Source of the DNA: Erodium maritimum
Taxonomy: Eukaryota > Streptophyta > Magnoliopsida > Geraniales > Geraniaceae
Length of the DNA: 64,000 bases
Direction of reading: 5' to 3'
Assembly (NCBI GenBank): GCA_963921825.1
Contig: OY997594.1
Coordinates: forward strand, 11,351,001 to 11,415,000
The notes beneath the pieces are model-generated. The model had not been told where the DNA came from and made no database searches. It saw only the letters and a program-made list of their open reading frames with translations. Shown here in pieces: positions 22,117 to 34,116 of this stretch (position 1 is its first letter; every line of letters starts with the position of its first letter). The position numbers and the translations under genes were made by a program.

Positions 22117-24260
22117 CCGCTTTTTGTGGAAGTATAATTTTAGTGGAATACGACGATGTAATATTACCAAGAGAAAAATCGCCCAACCCAAAGTGGAAAC
22201 CACAGAATAAACAATAAAGTACTGAAAAAACGGTTCGAGCATCATGGGACCAAACTGAATATAAAATTGCTCAAGTAGCTAAACCGCTCCTTGAGATGTT
22301 AAGAAAAAGATGATGCGGTAACGTCAAAGGACACTGATACAGAGGATCCAAATTGGGAGCAAGGGTAGAGACAACCCATTTCCAAGTTAGCTCCAATCTC
22401 TCGGGTCGCTAGCGTGCGGCGTCCTCCATGAACTGATAGAGTAGGGCCTCAAAAATGCGAGAGGGGTGACCTCCGAGATGGTAGGAGAGTCCTTTACCAG
22501 AACTTGGTGGAACTATTTCCACTTTACGTCTAGTAAGGCTATGTTGTTGGTCGATCCCCTATTGGACCACAAACTTCTCATTGAGCAAGACGAGGGTGCT
22601 TAGCACCCCCTACTGTACTGTATGCTCCATCGGTGCGTGATGAACATTCCGAATCCAGGTCCTAGGTGTCTCCTACCAGACACTTCCTTCCTATTGAAAG
22701 AGAGTTGGTCGCAAGTTCACAAGGTCCCTTCGACCGCTCCTCCGCCCGATTCCGAGGAAATGAATTGGAGAATGCCCAAGGTTGGCCCAAGGGAGTCTGA
22801 GTTCCACTTCCACGTAAGGAGGATTCCCCGGGGAAACCCGGCAGCCTCCCGTAATAGGAAATGACTTGGCTTATGGCCTAAGACCTCGGGTCAAGTAAGC
22901 ATTCCTAACGGGAAATAATCTGGCTCGTTCGAGGGACGAGGCTTCCTCCTTCACCAATTTCCCCTTCCGCTTGCGATCTCCATTACGGGGCCCGACATGG
23001 GAAAAAATTGGACTAGGTCAGCTCGAGGATTCCTTAGATAGGACCAGTTAGTTCAAGGGGTTGGTCTGTCATGCCTAGCTCTGGAGCCAGCCAGTCTCGG
23101 GTCCGCTAGGGATCGTAGAGAAGGTCTCCGGTCCCCTTCCCCCGCGTGACAAGCCGACACTAGATGTCCGACACAACTGCATCCATAATAGTGGTCCGCT
23201 AAGTGTGTACCTCTGACTGAAAGAGTCTAAATCAAATCTGACTCTACAATGACAATCTGATGTCCACACGAATGCGAATTCTCACATAATCGCCCATATA
23301 ATTCTATCTACGTCCCCATCCTCCTCCTAACAAGAGCCCAAGGAATTCCCCATTCAAAACCCAACACCCCTATTCCATGCTCCGACCGGAAGATTAGAAA
23401 TTCGGGACCAAACTGAGAAATGGGAGAAGATGATATCACGAGCTGAAGATGACCTATTTTTTCCAAAGGCCACATGTTCCTCGACCCGTCGGTCCTCTGC
23501 TCCTTCTTGGCCCGCTACCAGTATAGGGCCCTTAAACCGACCTAGAGGCTCCTTGAACTGTCTGTCTCAAGGGTCCATTGTCCCAGCCCAAAGGGGTATC
23601 CCCTCAGCCCACGCCAACTATCTCATCCCCAATGAAGGTAGCCCTCGGCTGTCGTCAACACTCCCCCCGCCATCGACTCTGCTCTAATGCTGGTCTCATC
23701 ACCGTCGTAGGGGACTCCTTACCGCCCAACTCTCTGTCACCGCACCAGAACCAATGTCCTCCTCCTTTGTGACGGATCCCCAGACTCGTCCTTGAAGGTT
23801 CTAGAATAGGTTCTCCGGTAGATCTTGGCCGGACCCCGAATCTTCGACAGCAGCGCCTCTGTCTACTATATCACCCATTTATGGGGATGTTGTACTTCGC
23901 TCCTTTGCGATCCCGACCGCCCGGTAACACCGTGGTCAAAATCCTCTCACCTGAACCCCGCGAACTAAACCTTGAGCAAGCACCGTCGCACCAACCGTCT
24001 TTCACTGGCTGCTCAATTGGGGAAGGGGACGCCACCACCTGAGTAGAGAAAACCAGGCCGCCCATTGCCACCGGATCAACCTTGAAGGGCACAATCGTCA
24101 GGGTCGATAACTACGACCCACCAAGGGAACCAGAGAGAGGAGTACCTGGTTCACTACTATCACTGAGGACCGGTGAAGAGGTTACCGGTATCGTCAAGCC
24201 ATCATCATCTATATTCTTGATCGAAGATGAGGGGTACTATAAATCCTAACCGCTAGAGAG
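22117..24260 (-). pseudogene. degraded LINE ORF1-type remnant, minus
   Basis: Minus-oriented relative of 15425-17065: 23341-23425 aligns with 15695-15785. It contains only short frames, with no EN, RT or CCHC motif recognisable. Boundaries are estimates: left at the A-run of the previous element, right just before the T-run at 24274. Confidence 0.45.
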
Positions 24261-24273
24261 AAAAAGAGATATT

Positions 24274-25005
24274 TTTTTAAACTTCGACATGTATTCTCAT
24301 TATTTAAAGAGTCACAAAGTGCATAAGAGTGCTTCCGGTATAGTAAAACCGGACCACAATTGGACAGACACAGAACAAACATCCCGAGCTAGCCAATGGG
24401 TTGCTCCGTTCGCTGTCCTGGGAATGTACTCGAGTTTGAAATCTTCAAGAGATAACAAAATAGATCGACATTAAACAAAACACCGACCTAGAGGTGAGAA
24501 TAGGGGAATTAAGTTAAGAATCAGGTTGACCACATACTGGGCATCACTTCGGATCACCACTCTCGTCCTAACCTGCGCACGGGTCCACTGTAGAGCTTTC
24601 TGGACAGTTGTGGATTTAGCATACTTGGCTCATAACTATCCCTGCAATACCCCATTCCGGGCGTCCATCACATAGCCTGTGTCCGACCTGCATATCCAAC
24701 TCAAACCCAATTGACTCGTATCAGCAAAGACTACCCATCTACATCTATAGTGACCTATTGTTCCGGTGGTAGGGCCCATCCTTTCACCCGTGAGGGGAAG
24801 AGATTAGGTGGACAGTATACCCCTCTATGTGCTTCCGACCAGCTATGCAGGTGGCTTTGCACGGTTGCAACCACGTCCTCGGTCGGTTGTAGGGTATGTT
24901 CCCAAACGACCCTATTCCGGGCCTTCCAAATTTCCCACAAGGTCATTACTATCCGACTCTTCAAGTCCATGTTCGGGATTTCCATAACCAGGGTTAACCA
25001 TTATT
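24274..25005 (-). pseudogene. 5'-truncated LINE ORF2 3' end (RNase H region)
   Basis: A T-run at 24274-24280 starts the element. Minus frames give VMTLWEIWKARNRVVWEHTL (about 24900-24950), equivalent to LLWEVWKARNKVVWEQ in the LINE at 34129-38718. RNase H-like remnants with IRSDAQYVV lie near 24540-24600, and a HWLA-type motif equivalent near 24390. Frames are broken several times. A target duplication was not found. Confidence 0.65.
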
Positions 25006-26209
25006 CTAAAGTATGATGTGGGAAAATAAGAACTTGTAAATGTTATTTTTCCCATACCATCGTGACAAACTTACAGTGCAAAAAAAGAGAGAGATAGGGT
25101 GACAACTCTGAAACAAAAAATTTGTGGGAGGACATTTAGAATCTTTAGACAAATGTTCGACATAAAATATATTTATTGTATATGTAAAATTGTTATAAAA
25201 TATAACAATATGAATATAATTTTTCAATAAGGTGATGGATTTTTGAAGAAATAAACGAGATATTTTTTCCGGTGATAAAGGTGCAATTTTATTAATTCAC
25301 ACTTCAAATACATTCGAGCGCATAAGGGATAAATCCCTGAACACGAAGAACTAGATAAAGAACACAAAGTATTCACTATTCTTTTTAAACTATAACCGTC
25401 CCTGACGGTATTAGATGGGGCGTCATATAGGCAAGCTAACACTAAAGTATGACGAAATAAATGATCGCTGCTCAAGGTGCAGCCTTAATGCTGAATTGGT
25501 TGTATTAAACTGAACCTACGATTAATTGATTTCAAGAGTAGACAAAAAAAAACTCATTCGATTAGCTAGATCCATAATTGTGAGAGGGGTTGAGGAGGGT
25601 GCGGAGGTGGATGCCAAAGGACAGGCAGTGTCTGAAACGACGACGATGGTTTCAACGACGGCGGCGACGGCTTCAGATGGTGCGGTAGTGGAGACCAGGG
25701 TGGAGGACGCACCAGTGGAGGCTTTACCGACAAAAGGGGTTGATCAGTATCGATGCCCTAATACAGGGAGGCCGCGAGACTCAGAGGCAATGAGGTTGAT
25801 CGATGACGTGGTGAGCCAAACAAAAACCAGGATCGGGAAACACGTCTTTGGTGGTGGGAGGGAGACAACGTCGCGGTGGCTAGAGGCGGCTCGAAGGGAG
25901 TCCTAACAGTAAAAAGTCTAGCCGAACTCATAGGAAGAGACACAGAGGAGTAGCGGTTTGTGACCATCATCCAAGCAAAGCCGTTGTTGAAAGCGAAACA
26001 GTAGAATACGATTAAGAAGGAAGGAGTAATGAAAAAGTCATGGCAATGACCATGACTACTACGGCCTTAGGCAACGATTAGGTTAGAGAAAATAATTGGA
26101 GAACTCTCTAAATCGGTACCCTCCTTCGTTATTTTTGAGAAACCTTAATTGCTTCATTTTTAACAAACGAGATATATTAATTAGGAGATTCATTATATAT
26201 AAAGGGTAT
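25006..26209. other. AT-rich spacer, then unidentified GC-rich fragment
   Basis: 25006-25520 is AT-rich and holds nothing recognisable. 25526-25906 has a 126-codon plus frame rich in Thr, Val and Ala, also open in part on the minus strand. Its composition is like the N-terminal part of the local LINE ORF1 remnants, but no motif is shared clearly. It may be another retroposon fragment of uncertain strand. Confidence 0.35.
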
Positions 26210-27513
26210 CAATTATGATGCATAGTGTAAAATCCTCGTCCAAAAGACTCTTAACTAAAAATATCACAAAAAAATACACGCGAAACACGTTTCTAGGGTT
26301 TTGCAAACCGTTGTCTTTGCTCTTCTCATATGTTCTCTCCCTCCTAGACCACCTCCATGGATCCTGTTCAACACAAGCTGATGAATCCAAGTATCATACC
26401 CACAACCCAGGCGCCCACCGATTGCCTATCCATTATGATCCTCTCCATGATCGAACATCCCTTGGTTTTGACTTACCCGAGCCCTACTTTGGTGCATGCA
26501 TACCTGAACGATCACTTCGCGGTGATCGTACCGAGATGACGGACGTGCACGAACCCCCCAAGCGTCGATCACGATCAGCATCTCCGGGTGCAGATGGGTT
26601 AGTGGTGGAGACGAATCACCTAGTTTACTCAGGTTGTAGGGAACAGGGAGTTCGGCCGGAGATCATAAGAGATTAGGAAGTTGGCCCATGCAAGGTAATA
26701 TGATGGGCTATTGACAGGGTCTACAACGACGTACCCCGACGATTGGACCTCGTCCTCAACATCGAACATGGGGGAGGAGATCAGGGAACACTAGTGAGAG
26801 TAACGCCCGGGATCGGGATATACCTGTGAGAACAACCTTTTCATTTTTAGGTGCAGGTGCATAGGTGAACAAGTCCAAATGTAAGGGACGCTGAAGGAAC
26901 ATCAGGATCAATATGAAGGAGTGGGCCCTATTCGGTCAAGGGGGATGAAGTCGAAGGGTAAATGATTTATGCGTCTACACCACGTTGGAGTGGGTCGGGC
27001 AACGCTACGTTCTCGAGGGGAGTCGGAGACCTATTTCATCATGCATCCGATAAGGGATAAGGGGGAATGTCAGGAGCCACAGACGAAGGTGCCACAACCT
27101 CATTCGGAGAAATGAGAGGACCTGTCGGGGTGGGAAGGCTCCAATAGGGCCTATACCCACAGACCCGGGACTGCCGGTAGTAGGAAGTCTCGGGAAAACC
27201 GCAATTAGAGCACTCTTTTCAGGATTGTTTTATGCTAGTTTCAATCTCCATCACACTGTTATTTCTTTTCAGTATTATGTTGGAATTTGGTATTTGGTTT
27301 CTCGTTTATGTTGATCGGCTTGACCATAGGGAGTTTCGTTGTTTTCTAGGATGTCAACTAGACTGTTTTTACGGGTTCAGAGCGCTGGGTATCCTACGGG
27401 AGGCCCAGACACTATTTTGTTCTTAGGACTTTTTTCCGCCATTTGTATCGTTTTCTCAAGCATTAATATAATTCCATCCCTCGACTTGCCTTTCAAAAAT
27501 AAATAAAAATAAT
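26210..27513 (+). pseudogene. non-LTR retroposon remnant, ORF1-type, plus
   Basis: The layout matches other local retroposons: a start with CTAGGGTTTTGC and pyrimidine-rich leader (26295-26345), a first ATG at 26357 (MDPVQHKLMNPSIIPTTQAP), GC-rich broken coding sequence, and an AT-rich tail ending in A-rich sequence (27496-27513). No domain is recognised. Flanking GTATCAA at 26206-26212 and near 27517 could be the remains of a target duplication but is too short to rely on. Confidence 0.4.
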
Positions 27514-27639
27514 ACAGTATCAAAATTGGACAAATAACTTTTGATGGCATGATAAAATATGAAATACATGTGTTAACAACTATACAAGTTAGTGTAAGAA
27601 ATACTCAAGCCAAAGGAACTCTTTCGTTTATCGAGTGCC

Positions 27640-29690
27640 TCTCATGAAGAATCTTAGTCATAGTCTGATTATAGTGCTCTCTAATCTTTTTATCGTCGTT
27701 GACACGATTACGCTCCCAACCGGTCATGTGTCGTCGTCGCTATAGTTCTCTGCCATCCCACCCCCTCATCCATCCTCTGACGTCTTGCCTCCCTTAAAGT
27801 CCCGACGTAAGAGGAAGCCGAAATAAACCCTAGCTGGCCTTCATCCTTCTCATGTGCTGCCTCATCCACCTCCGTCATCGTGGGTGCTATTTTCCACGAC
27901 AATTGTGTGGCTTCACCCAGAAGAGGCTCCTTCTTTGCATCCGCATTCGTCTCCTTCATCACCAGCTTCAACTGGGGTAATCGTGTCGCCTCCAACCACG
28001 ACGATCATGTTGTTCTCTCTAGGGCTCACCACAACATCGACAAGGACAGTGGTGAAGCCACGACGAGGTCGCCCAGTAAAGAACACAACCGTAACTTCGA
28101 CTGCAAGTAACCCGCCCCCGCTAATCGACACTCCCTAAATTGGATGGTCTGAGTCTTCTTCTCAGTCGCTGCGTTGGGACCCTAGATGGAGGAAGACACC
28201 GACCGAGGATGATGGGAGACAAGAGTTGGAGGCACTGCATGAGGGTCTCTTGTTCCTTAATGTTGCTCGGATCCATGTGATCCCGTCGTTATTGTCTCCT
28301 CCCGCATGTATGAACCACCGTTGAGGACAACCACTATTACTGGAGGAAGAATTGGCCTTGGAGGACCTAGAGCCGACGGGATTTTTCGAGTCCACCATAG
28401 TTAACCTCTACGACAACCTCTCTTCTTGTTCTCTCTCTCGAGGAGAGGTCAAAGTCCTGCTTCCATACTCGCCGATCAACCCATCGGTGGTAGCGTCCCA
28501 ACAGTTTGGCTTGGTTGGAAAATTTTTAGACCCAAGGTCTCCCTAAAAGGAAATTCTACTCTGTATCACCACCACCGCTTGGGAACGATCTGCGGAGGGG
28601 CTGGTCATCAAGTACATCGACCCTGGAATCTTTGAGTTTTACTTCGAATCCTAGGAGAATAGGGCTAGGGTACGGGGTAATGAGCCCTGGTGTTTCGATG
28701 GTTTCCCTCTCCTTTTTGGGGATAGTGATCTCATAGCCAGAGAACTTCTGGTTTTGGATCGGCTACAACTCTGGGTCTATGTTCATGGTCTCCCTTCACT
28801 GGTCTGGACACGATCGACTGTGGAGACGGTTAGTGGGGTGTTGTGGGTCTTTGTGGAGGTCACATGCGAACAATGGGTTTATGTTGGGGAAGGGCGATGA
28901 AGGTCCGATTCTGGAACCTCGTGGAGCGCGCGCTTCGTCCTCACATGTTGTTGCGCTTCAAGGAGTTTCCGGACCTGGTTAGGGTTTGGCTCACCTATAC
29001 AAAGCTCCCCTTATTCTATTTCAACTGTGGGAGGATCGGCCATAGCGTTCAGGAGTGTACCCTAGAAGTGAGCGCCCCCTGTAATTTGGTACCTCACTGA
29101 TGGAGGATCAGCAGGTCAAGCAGTATGTGACCGACATGGAGAATAAGGAATTGCTGGACGTCCCACCAGGTTTTGGCTCCCTGTCTTCGCACACTGTACC
29201 TACGGGTGTCTCACCTCGAGGAAGAGGCTTGATCGTATCCCCAAATATTGTACCTAATGGTACAAGACAACGGGTGCGCGTATCAACTGGTAAGGTCGAC
29301 CCGAACTAGAAGAATTTGGAGGCCGACCAGCTCTCTGGTAGAAAGGAAACCGAAGTTTCAAGTTCCTTCTTGGTTGGAGCTGGAGGCATTAGGACCCTTT
29401 GGATTTACGGACTCGCCTCAAGAGGGGTCCCTAATAGAAGCTATGCCTCCTACAACTGATGACGATTTCAAGTTCGGTCACTCCGCCCCTAATATGTAGC
29501 GTTTAGGCACTACCTTGAGCGGGGCTCCTAGTTTCGTTTTCCACCCCCACCATTTCTTCATGCCTATATGGCGAGTCTAATACCATTTATAACGGTTACT
29601 TTGTTACAGAGTTATGTGTGCGGAGCCTTATAAGTACTCTTTACTTGTACTGACTCTTTTATTATTAATGAAGTTATGCATTTTTATTCA
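27640..29690 (+). pseudogene. LINE ORF1-like element with DUF4283-like and CCHC zinc-knuckle domains
   Basis: Plus-strand frames, shifted several times, give the best ORF1 in the window. A basic N-terminal patch is near 27795 (LKSRRKRKPK). SQQFGLVGKF is near 28497 and ENRARVRGNEPWCFDGFPLL near 28660. QLWVYVHGLPSLVWT follows near 28765. RVWLTYTKLPLFYFNCGRIG and a CCHC-like knuckle are at 28980-29060, and PPGFGSLSSHTVPTGVSPRG near 29165. This is the DUF4283-like plus zinc-knuckle order of plant L1 ORF1 proteins, RNA-binding chaperones of retrotransposition. The tail at 29640-29700 is AT-rich without a long A-run. No RT follows. Stops and frameshifts make it non-functional. Confidence 0.7.
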
Positions 29691-29739
29691 AATAAATTAT
29701 ACCAAGTACACATTTAAAAATTAAAATATCAAGAAGTCT

Positions 29740-30300
29740 CTGTTCTCTCAAACGCTTTAAAAAACTACAATTAGAAATAGAACGTACAATGGCTTCGATG
29801 GGGGATGTGACTCGGTTGAAAAGGACGACAAAGGCATCGATGCAATTCTCGAGTCAGGGAAAAATGGGAGGATGCTGATTTGGACCAAGTGGAGGGGAGA
29901 CAGGGTAAAGTTTCTTTGGGGGAAGAGTGGGCAGATGAACTAGATGTACCAGTGCCAGATTTGGACATGTTCATCGATCGTTTTGACCACTCTATGGCAG
30001 AAAATCTTCTCACGTCAAAGTAGTACCATAAAGGAATGTTTAGTGAAGTTTGCCTCTTTGTGTGTTATGTCATAAAGAGCAGTTGGACTTATCAAGAACA
30101 TTTAGGAGGATGCCTCCATATAGATGTTGACAAAACCTATAAGTGGTAGGGGAGTATATCATAATCCGACTGAACATTACATCATCTATGCGAAGCAAGA
30201 TAAAGTTCAACCTGGGTGCTCAGTTTTGGACATGACGAGTCATATAGTTACCAATTTTAGATGAACTTTGTAATGTCATAAATTTAAAATTGTTAGAATC
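29740..30300 (+). other. unidentified sequence with a possible gene fragment
   Basis: Plus frames include WGKSGQMN near 29920 and, near 30145, VYHNPTEHYIIYAKQDKVQP, a compact block that looks like real protein. Stops interrupt both sides. I do not recognise the family. A short minus frame (29771-30013) overlaps and looks like a shadow. Confidence 0.3.
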
Positions 30301-30773
30301 ATAATCTCACTAATTATATTCATATAAGGTCTGTGTTAGACTTTAAATATCTAATAGATGGAATATCTCAATGAGGCATCATACGTCACTAAGAGCATGT
30401 ACATTGAGGGTATCATATATGGGGATCATGATGCACGAATCATGTGGTGATTGGGATGAATAGTGATGTGAATCCCTAAAACTGAGCTGAGTTCCACAGT
30501 GAGGGGATCACATATGGGGATCATGGTTAACAGAAGTGCTGACTGTATAATTAATTATTTTTTTACTGAATTTATTAAATTTATATTTAAAAAAATAAAT
30601 ACTAAATAAATTGATAAAATTAACTAATTAATAAATAAATAAAAATTCAAAAATAATTAATAAATAAAATTAATTAAGTAACTAAAATGGATAATTAAAC
30701 TTGAAATTTCATTACTCCCCGAATGATACATCAAACTACAATGCTTTTGGTACATGAAATTTATTAACTCATC

Positions 30774-32123
30774 TCACTCATTATCGTCCTCGTCTGAGTC
30801 ATGGTAAGTTGCTCCAACCTGACCCCAAATGTGCTCAAGAAGGTCATCTTGGAGTTGCCGATGGGTCTCATCATTTGTGACATTGATTCGAGCACACAAC
30901 TGTTCTCGGTAGGACAAGGGCCCTCTTTCATATCATCGCTCAGGTGGTGTCCAACCTGGTATTTCTGGAGGGGACTTGTAATACAATTCGTCATCCCCTA
31001 CTTTGTACCGGCCGCGTTCATCCTCCACAATCATGTTGGGTAGAATGATACAAGTATGCATCATATCAGCCAAACCCGTTCTGCTCCAAACACAAGCGGG
31101 CCCTGAAATCATGTGTCACCATGCTTGGAGGACTCTAAAATCTTGTTCAATATCTTGACGAGCACCTTCTTGGACTTTAGCAAACAATTTCTCTTTGCAA
31201 GTATAGGGATTACAAATCAACTTCACGAATCGACTCCGTAAGGGGTAAATGCCTTCAACTAAAATATATGGGCGGTCGTAGGGATGCCCGTTGATCTCGT
31301 ACTCCACGTCTAGTTCACGACCATGGAAAGCGTCTGGGAATAAGTGGCCAACGTGGAAGACGTTGATGTCGTTGTTTAAGCCAGACATCCCGAAAAACGC
31401 ATGCAAAATCCACAAATCACAGGACTCTACCGCTTTCAGCATAACAGTTGGATCCCCATGGTGGTCTCCCCGACCGTAGGCTCCTTGCAATGCAATTGGT
31501 GAATTCTTCCACTCCCAACGCATGAAATCAAGATTTCCAATCATACCGAGGAACCCTCGGTTTGTACCTCGATTCGAGTAATCGTTACATGTCCTCTGCA
31601 ATTGGCTTCCGCTCGTATTCCTCTATGAAAACCTCAATAACGGACTTACAAAAATGTTTTACATATTTGAGTATAGTACTTACCCTATACGTAGGATTTC
31701 GTCCAATAAATTGGCTGATCACCGATACACTAGCATTTGTATCACGGCGGTGCATTTCTGGTACGTTGATAACCCCAAGCGTCCTGCACAGTCCGGATTC
31801 TGAACGAAGTAATCGTCATGCTCCGCTACCGTATCCATAACCCGTCGAAAGAGCGGTCGGGACGTACAAAATTGACGCCTAAATATATCGAGCCCATAGG
31901 TTGGGTGGTCGACGAAACAATCCTGCATCAGTCGGTTGTGGACTTCAAGATGACCTCTGTCAATCTGTTGTGGGAAGGTTCCCCACTTTCGATCCTTTTC
32001 TTCCATGAGTTTATTTGTGACATTGCTCTGTATCATTCTGTCGGTCCTCTGCTGGAGTCATTGCACCTAAGCACGAAGTTCGGCTTCGAACTTCTCCTTT
32101 GTTTGAGCCTCATCGTTAGACAT
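30774..32123 (-). pseudogene. PIF/Harbinger transposase, broken
   Basis: Starts at ATG 32121-32123 (MSNDEAQTKEKFEAEL) and runs to a stop at 30774. The N-terminal helical region (GRLGLSTYQKCTAVIQML) is followed by the catalytic part. First acid: GMIGNLDFMRWEWKNSP. Then HHGDPTVMLKAVESCDLWIL, and the second acid in GLNNDINVF. Then ILVEGIYPLRSRFVK, and the third acid in ARQDIEQDFRVLQ. The C-terminus is NMIVEDERG and LQDDLLEHIWGQ. All three DDE residues remain, but there are two stops after about residue 18, a break near 31600-31715, a stop after VLQAW (about 31113) and another near 30940. It is inactive as is. It is a diverged relative of the fragment at 20175-20605. Confidence 0.88.
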
Positions 32124-32389
32124 TTTTGATCGAAATAAGTGTGGGAAGTTGTAGAAGAAAAATCAAAACAATTTTGAGAGAAATGTTGGTGGTTTGATGA
32201 ATAGGGTGAGGGGTATTTATAGGTGGGGAGAAAATATATTTTTTTTATTTAATTTGAATTTACTTTGTTTTTTTTTAAAATGTCGTTAAGGACTGTTGGG
32301 GGCAACGGTCCGATTTTATTTCCTCCCCCTTAACCACATGTCGCATTGTGATTTGCGGCCGGCGAACCAGTGAACCGCAAACCAACGAC

Positions 32390-32530
32390 TCACTTTTGTG
32401 AGTCGCGTCTCGTGTCCCGACTCACATGATTATGATTCGCGGCTGCGAATCACGCACGCCACAATGTGCGAATCGCGAATCGCAATTTCGCGATTCACGA
32501 ATCGTGATTCGCGTGAGAGTTCGTACGGTG
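32390..32530. repeat. subterminal inverted motifs of the Harbinger element
   Basis: About 140 bp packed with short direct and inverted GATTCGCG/CGCGAATC-like motifs, including the pair GAATCGCG...CGCGATTC near 32470-32500. Such clusters next to a TIR are plausible transposase-binding sites; that function is inferred. Confidence 0.55.
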
Positions 32531-32693
32531 TACATACTCTAAAATTGAGCTGCTTATTTATAGGTTCACCTAGAATGTAAAAATTAGCTTTATATGAAAA
32601 TTTTCTGATTGATAATTGGATGACAAGATATCCGCAAGAAAATGATATTCAACTGCAATTTCATAGGCGAAAAATTAGTAATTAAAAGTTATA

Positions 32694-33764
32694 GAGAGAG
32701 GTTGCTCTGACCTCTCTCTAGAAAACTCCGGAACTAAACCCTACTTCACACAACTTCGTTGTCGCCCTCGGTGGCTCACACGGCTCTGGCCATGTGAGCC
32801 ACCGGTCTTTCCTCCTTCCCACCCCTTTCTTCACCATTCGTCCTCTCCCCCTCCTGCTTCACACTTCCTTCTTTTCCTCTGACTCTATTTTGGCCCAATC
32901 CAAGCCTTCCATCCGCCTTCTTCGGCCACTGTCTCCGGCTTCTATGGCCTCTGGTTTGGGTAGTTTCGATCCATATGTCGGTGTCTCCCTCTCTGCTCTT
33001 CATCCTTCTTCCCCTCCTCCTTCCTTCTCCCTGAATTGATCGTTTACCTTTGCTTCGCTCCGACCTAGAACCCCTTTTGAAGATCTAGTGTTTGCCCAGA
33101 TCTGCTTGTCTCCTACCCGTCCAAAGCTTTTCTTGCCTGTTTCGACCCTTCACCCTCTCTCTTCTTGTCCGGTAAAGATTAGAGATTCTAGGGCCGAACT
33201 CTCCCAAGGGATCGTCGCGGGTGTTGGTCTCGACGGGCTAGCTCTATAGTCGAGCAGTACAGGTTGTGAGCCGCTTAAGCTGGTGGGGGGGGGGGGGTCG
33301 AATTCCGTCGTTAATTTCCGCTGCTCACTGGGTCCGGCCGTGTTTCCTCGTTTGTCCGAAGTCGAGGTCGAGGGTCGGACTTTCTTCTCTTCCGGCGGTG
33401 TTGGCCTCGGGGTGCCCGTTGGTGCCGAGAAGCTTGCGGGTATGGTTCGTTTTTGTCTCGTGAAGGCTCGGGTTCGGAGCGTTGTCAGGGGTGAGATCGG
33501 TTTAGTTTTCTTTTTGTTTTCTCTTGGTTTCTTTGTACTTCCTAGGTATTCATGGTTGGCAAATCTGTTTCTAAGAGATGTTCTCTTTGTTTGTTGTTGT
33601 TTAGAGCTTCAAGGTTTTAAAATTTGATTATAGATCTTTTTTTTTTCTTCTGGGTTCTTATTGATCGGAACGTCTTTGTCTGTATTTGTTTATGAGGTTT
33701 TGCCCTTGTTTCTTCCTTATTTTTCAAGGTCGGATCTTATATACCATTGCTGATTAAAAAAAAA
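32694..33764 (+). mobile_element. non-LTR retroposon with G-run and A-tail, plus
   Basis: An A-run at 33756-33764 marks the 3' end. The GC-rich 5' part has AAACCCTA at 32736-32743, there is a 13-base G-run at 33285-33297, and a T-rich 3' part follows. Short proline/serine-rich frames (32794-33039, 33283-33627) are probably not protein-coding. The layout resembles 5877-7250. The start coincides with GAGAGAGGT...ACCTCTCTC, an inverted pair at 32694-32718. No convincing target duplication was seen, so the left limit is approximate. Confidence 0.55.
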
Positions 33765-34116
33765 CTGTGACTTCATAATAGTGTAAAATGTCGTCTCTTA
33801 ATGTATCGCATTAATTGTAAACTTGAAAGAAATCAGACGACACCATAACTATAGTCATGTAGCATCGCCTCTTTAAGAATATATAGATGTCTTAATCCAA
33901 TTAATTTCAGAGTAAGGAAAATTTAATTATAAGTATATATTGAAGATAAAGTTAGGGTCATATATAGAGATCACTCGACCCTTCAATCCATCCGTCCCCG
34001 TTTCTTGTGATTATTCCAAACCGAATTTTAAATTCATCTACTTTAAGGCGTATGACATAGTTCCACTTTTTGTTATAAAACTAAGTTGATAGTTATCTAC
34101 CGACTTTCTTTTTTTG
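33765..34116. other. AT-rich spacer
   Basis: Nothing recognised. It separates the retroposon from the target duplication of the next LINE. Confidence 0.5.

Larger units (their letters stand above)
30390..32542 (-). mobile_element. PIF/Harbinger DNA transposon, both ends present
   Basis: The body is 30393-32539 (2147 bp), flanked by TAA at 30390-30392 and 32540-32542. The termini GAGCATGTACATTG (left) and GAGTATGTACACCG (right, reverse complement) form imperfect TIRs. The 3-bp TAA duplication, TIR start and transposase all fit PIF/Harbinger. The right subterminal region (32390-32520) holds many GATTCGCG-type motifs in both orientations, and the left (30420-30530) holds GGGGATCA motifs. Only the DDE transposase gene is present; no Myb/SANT-like second protein was found. 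Confidence 0.9.
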
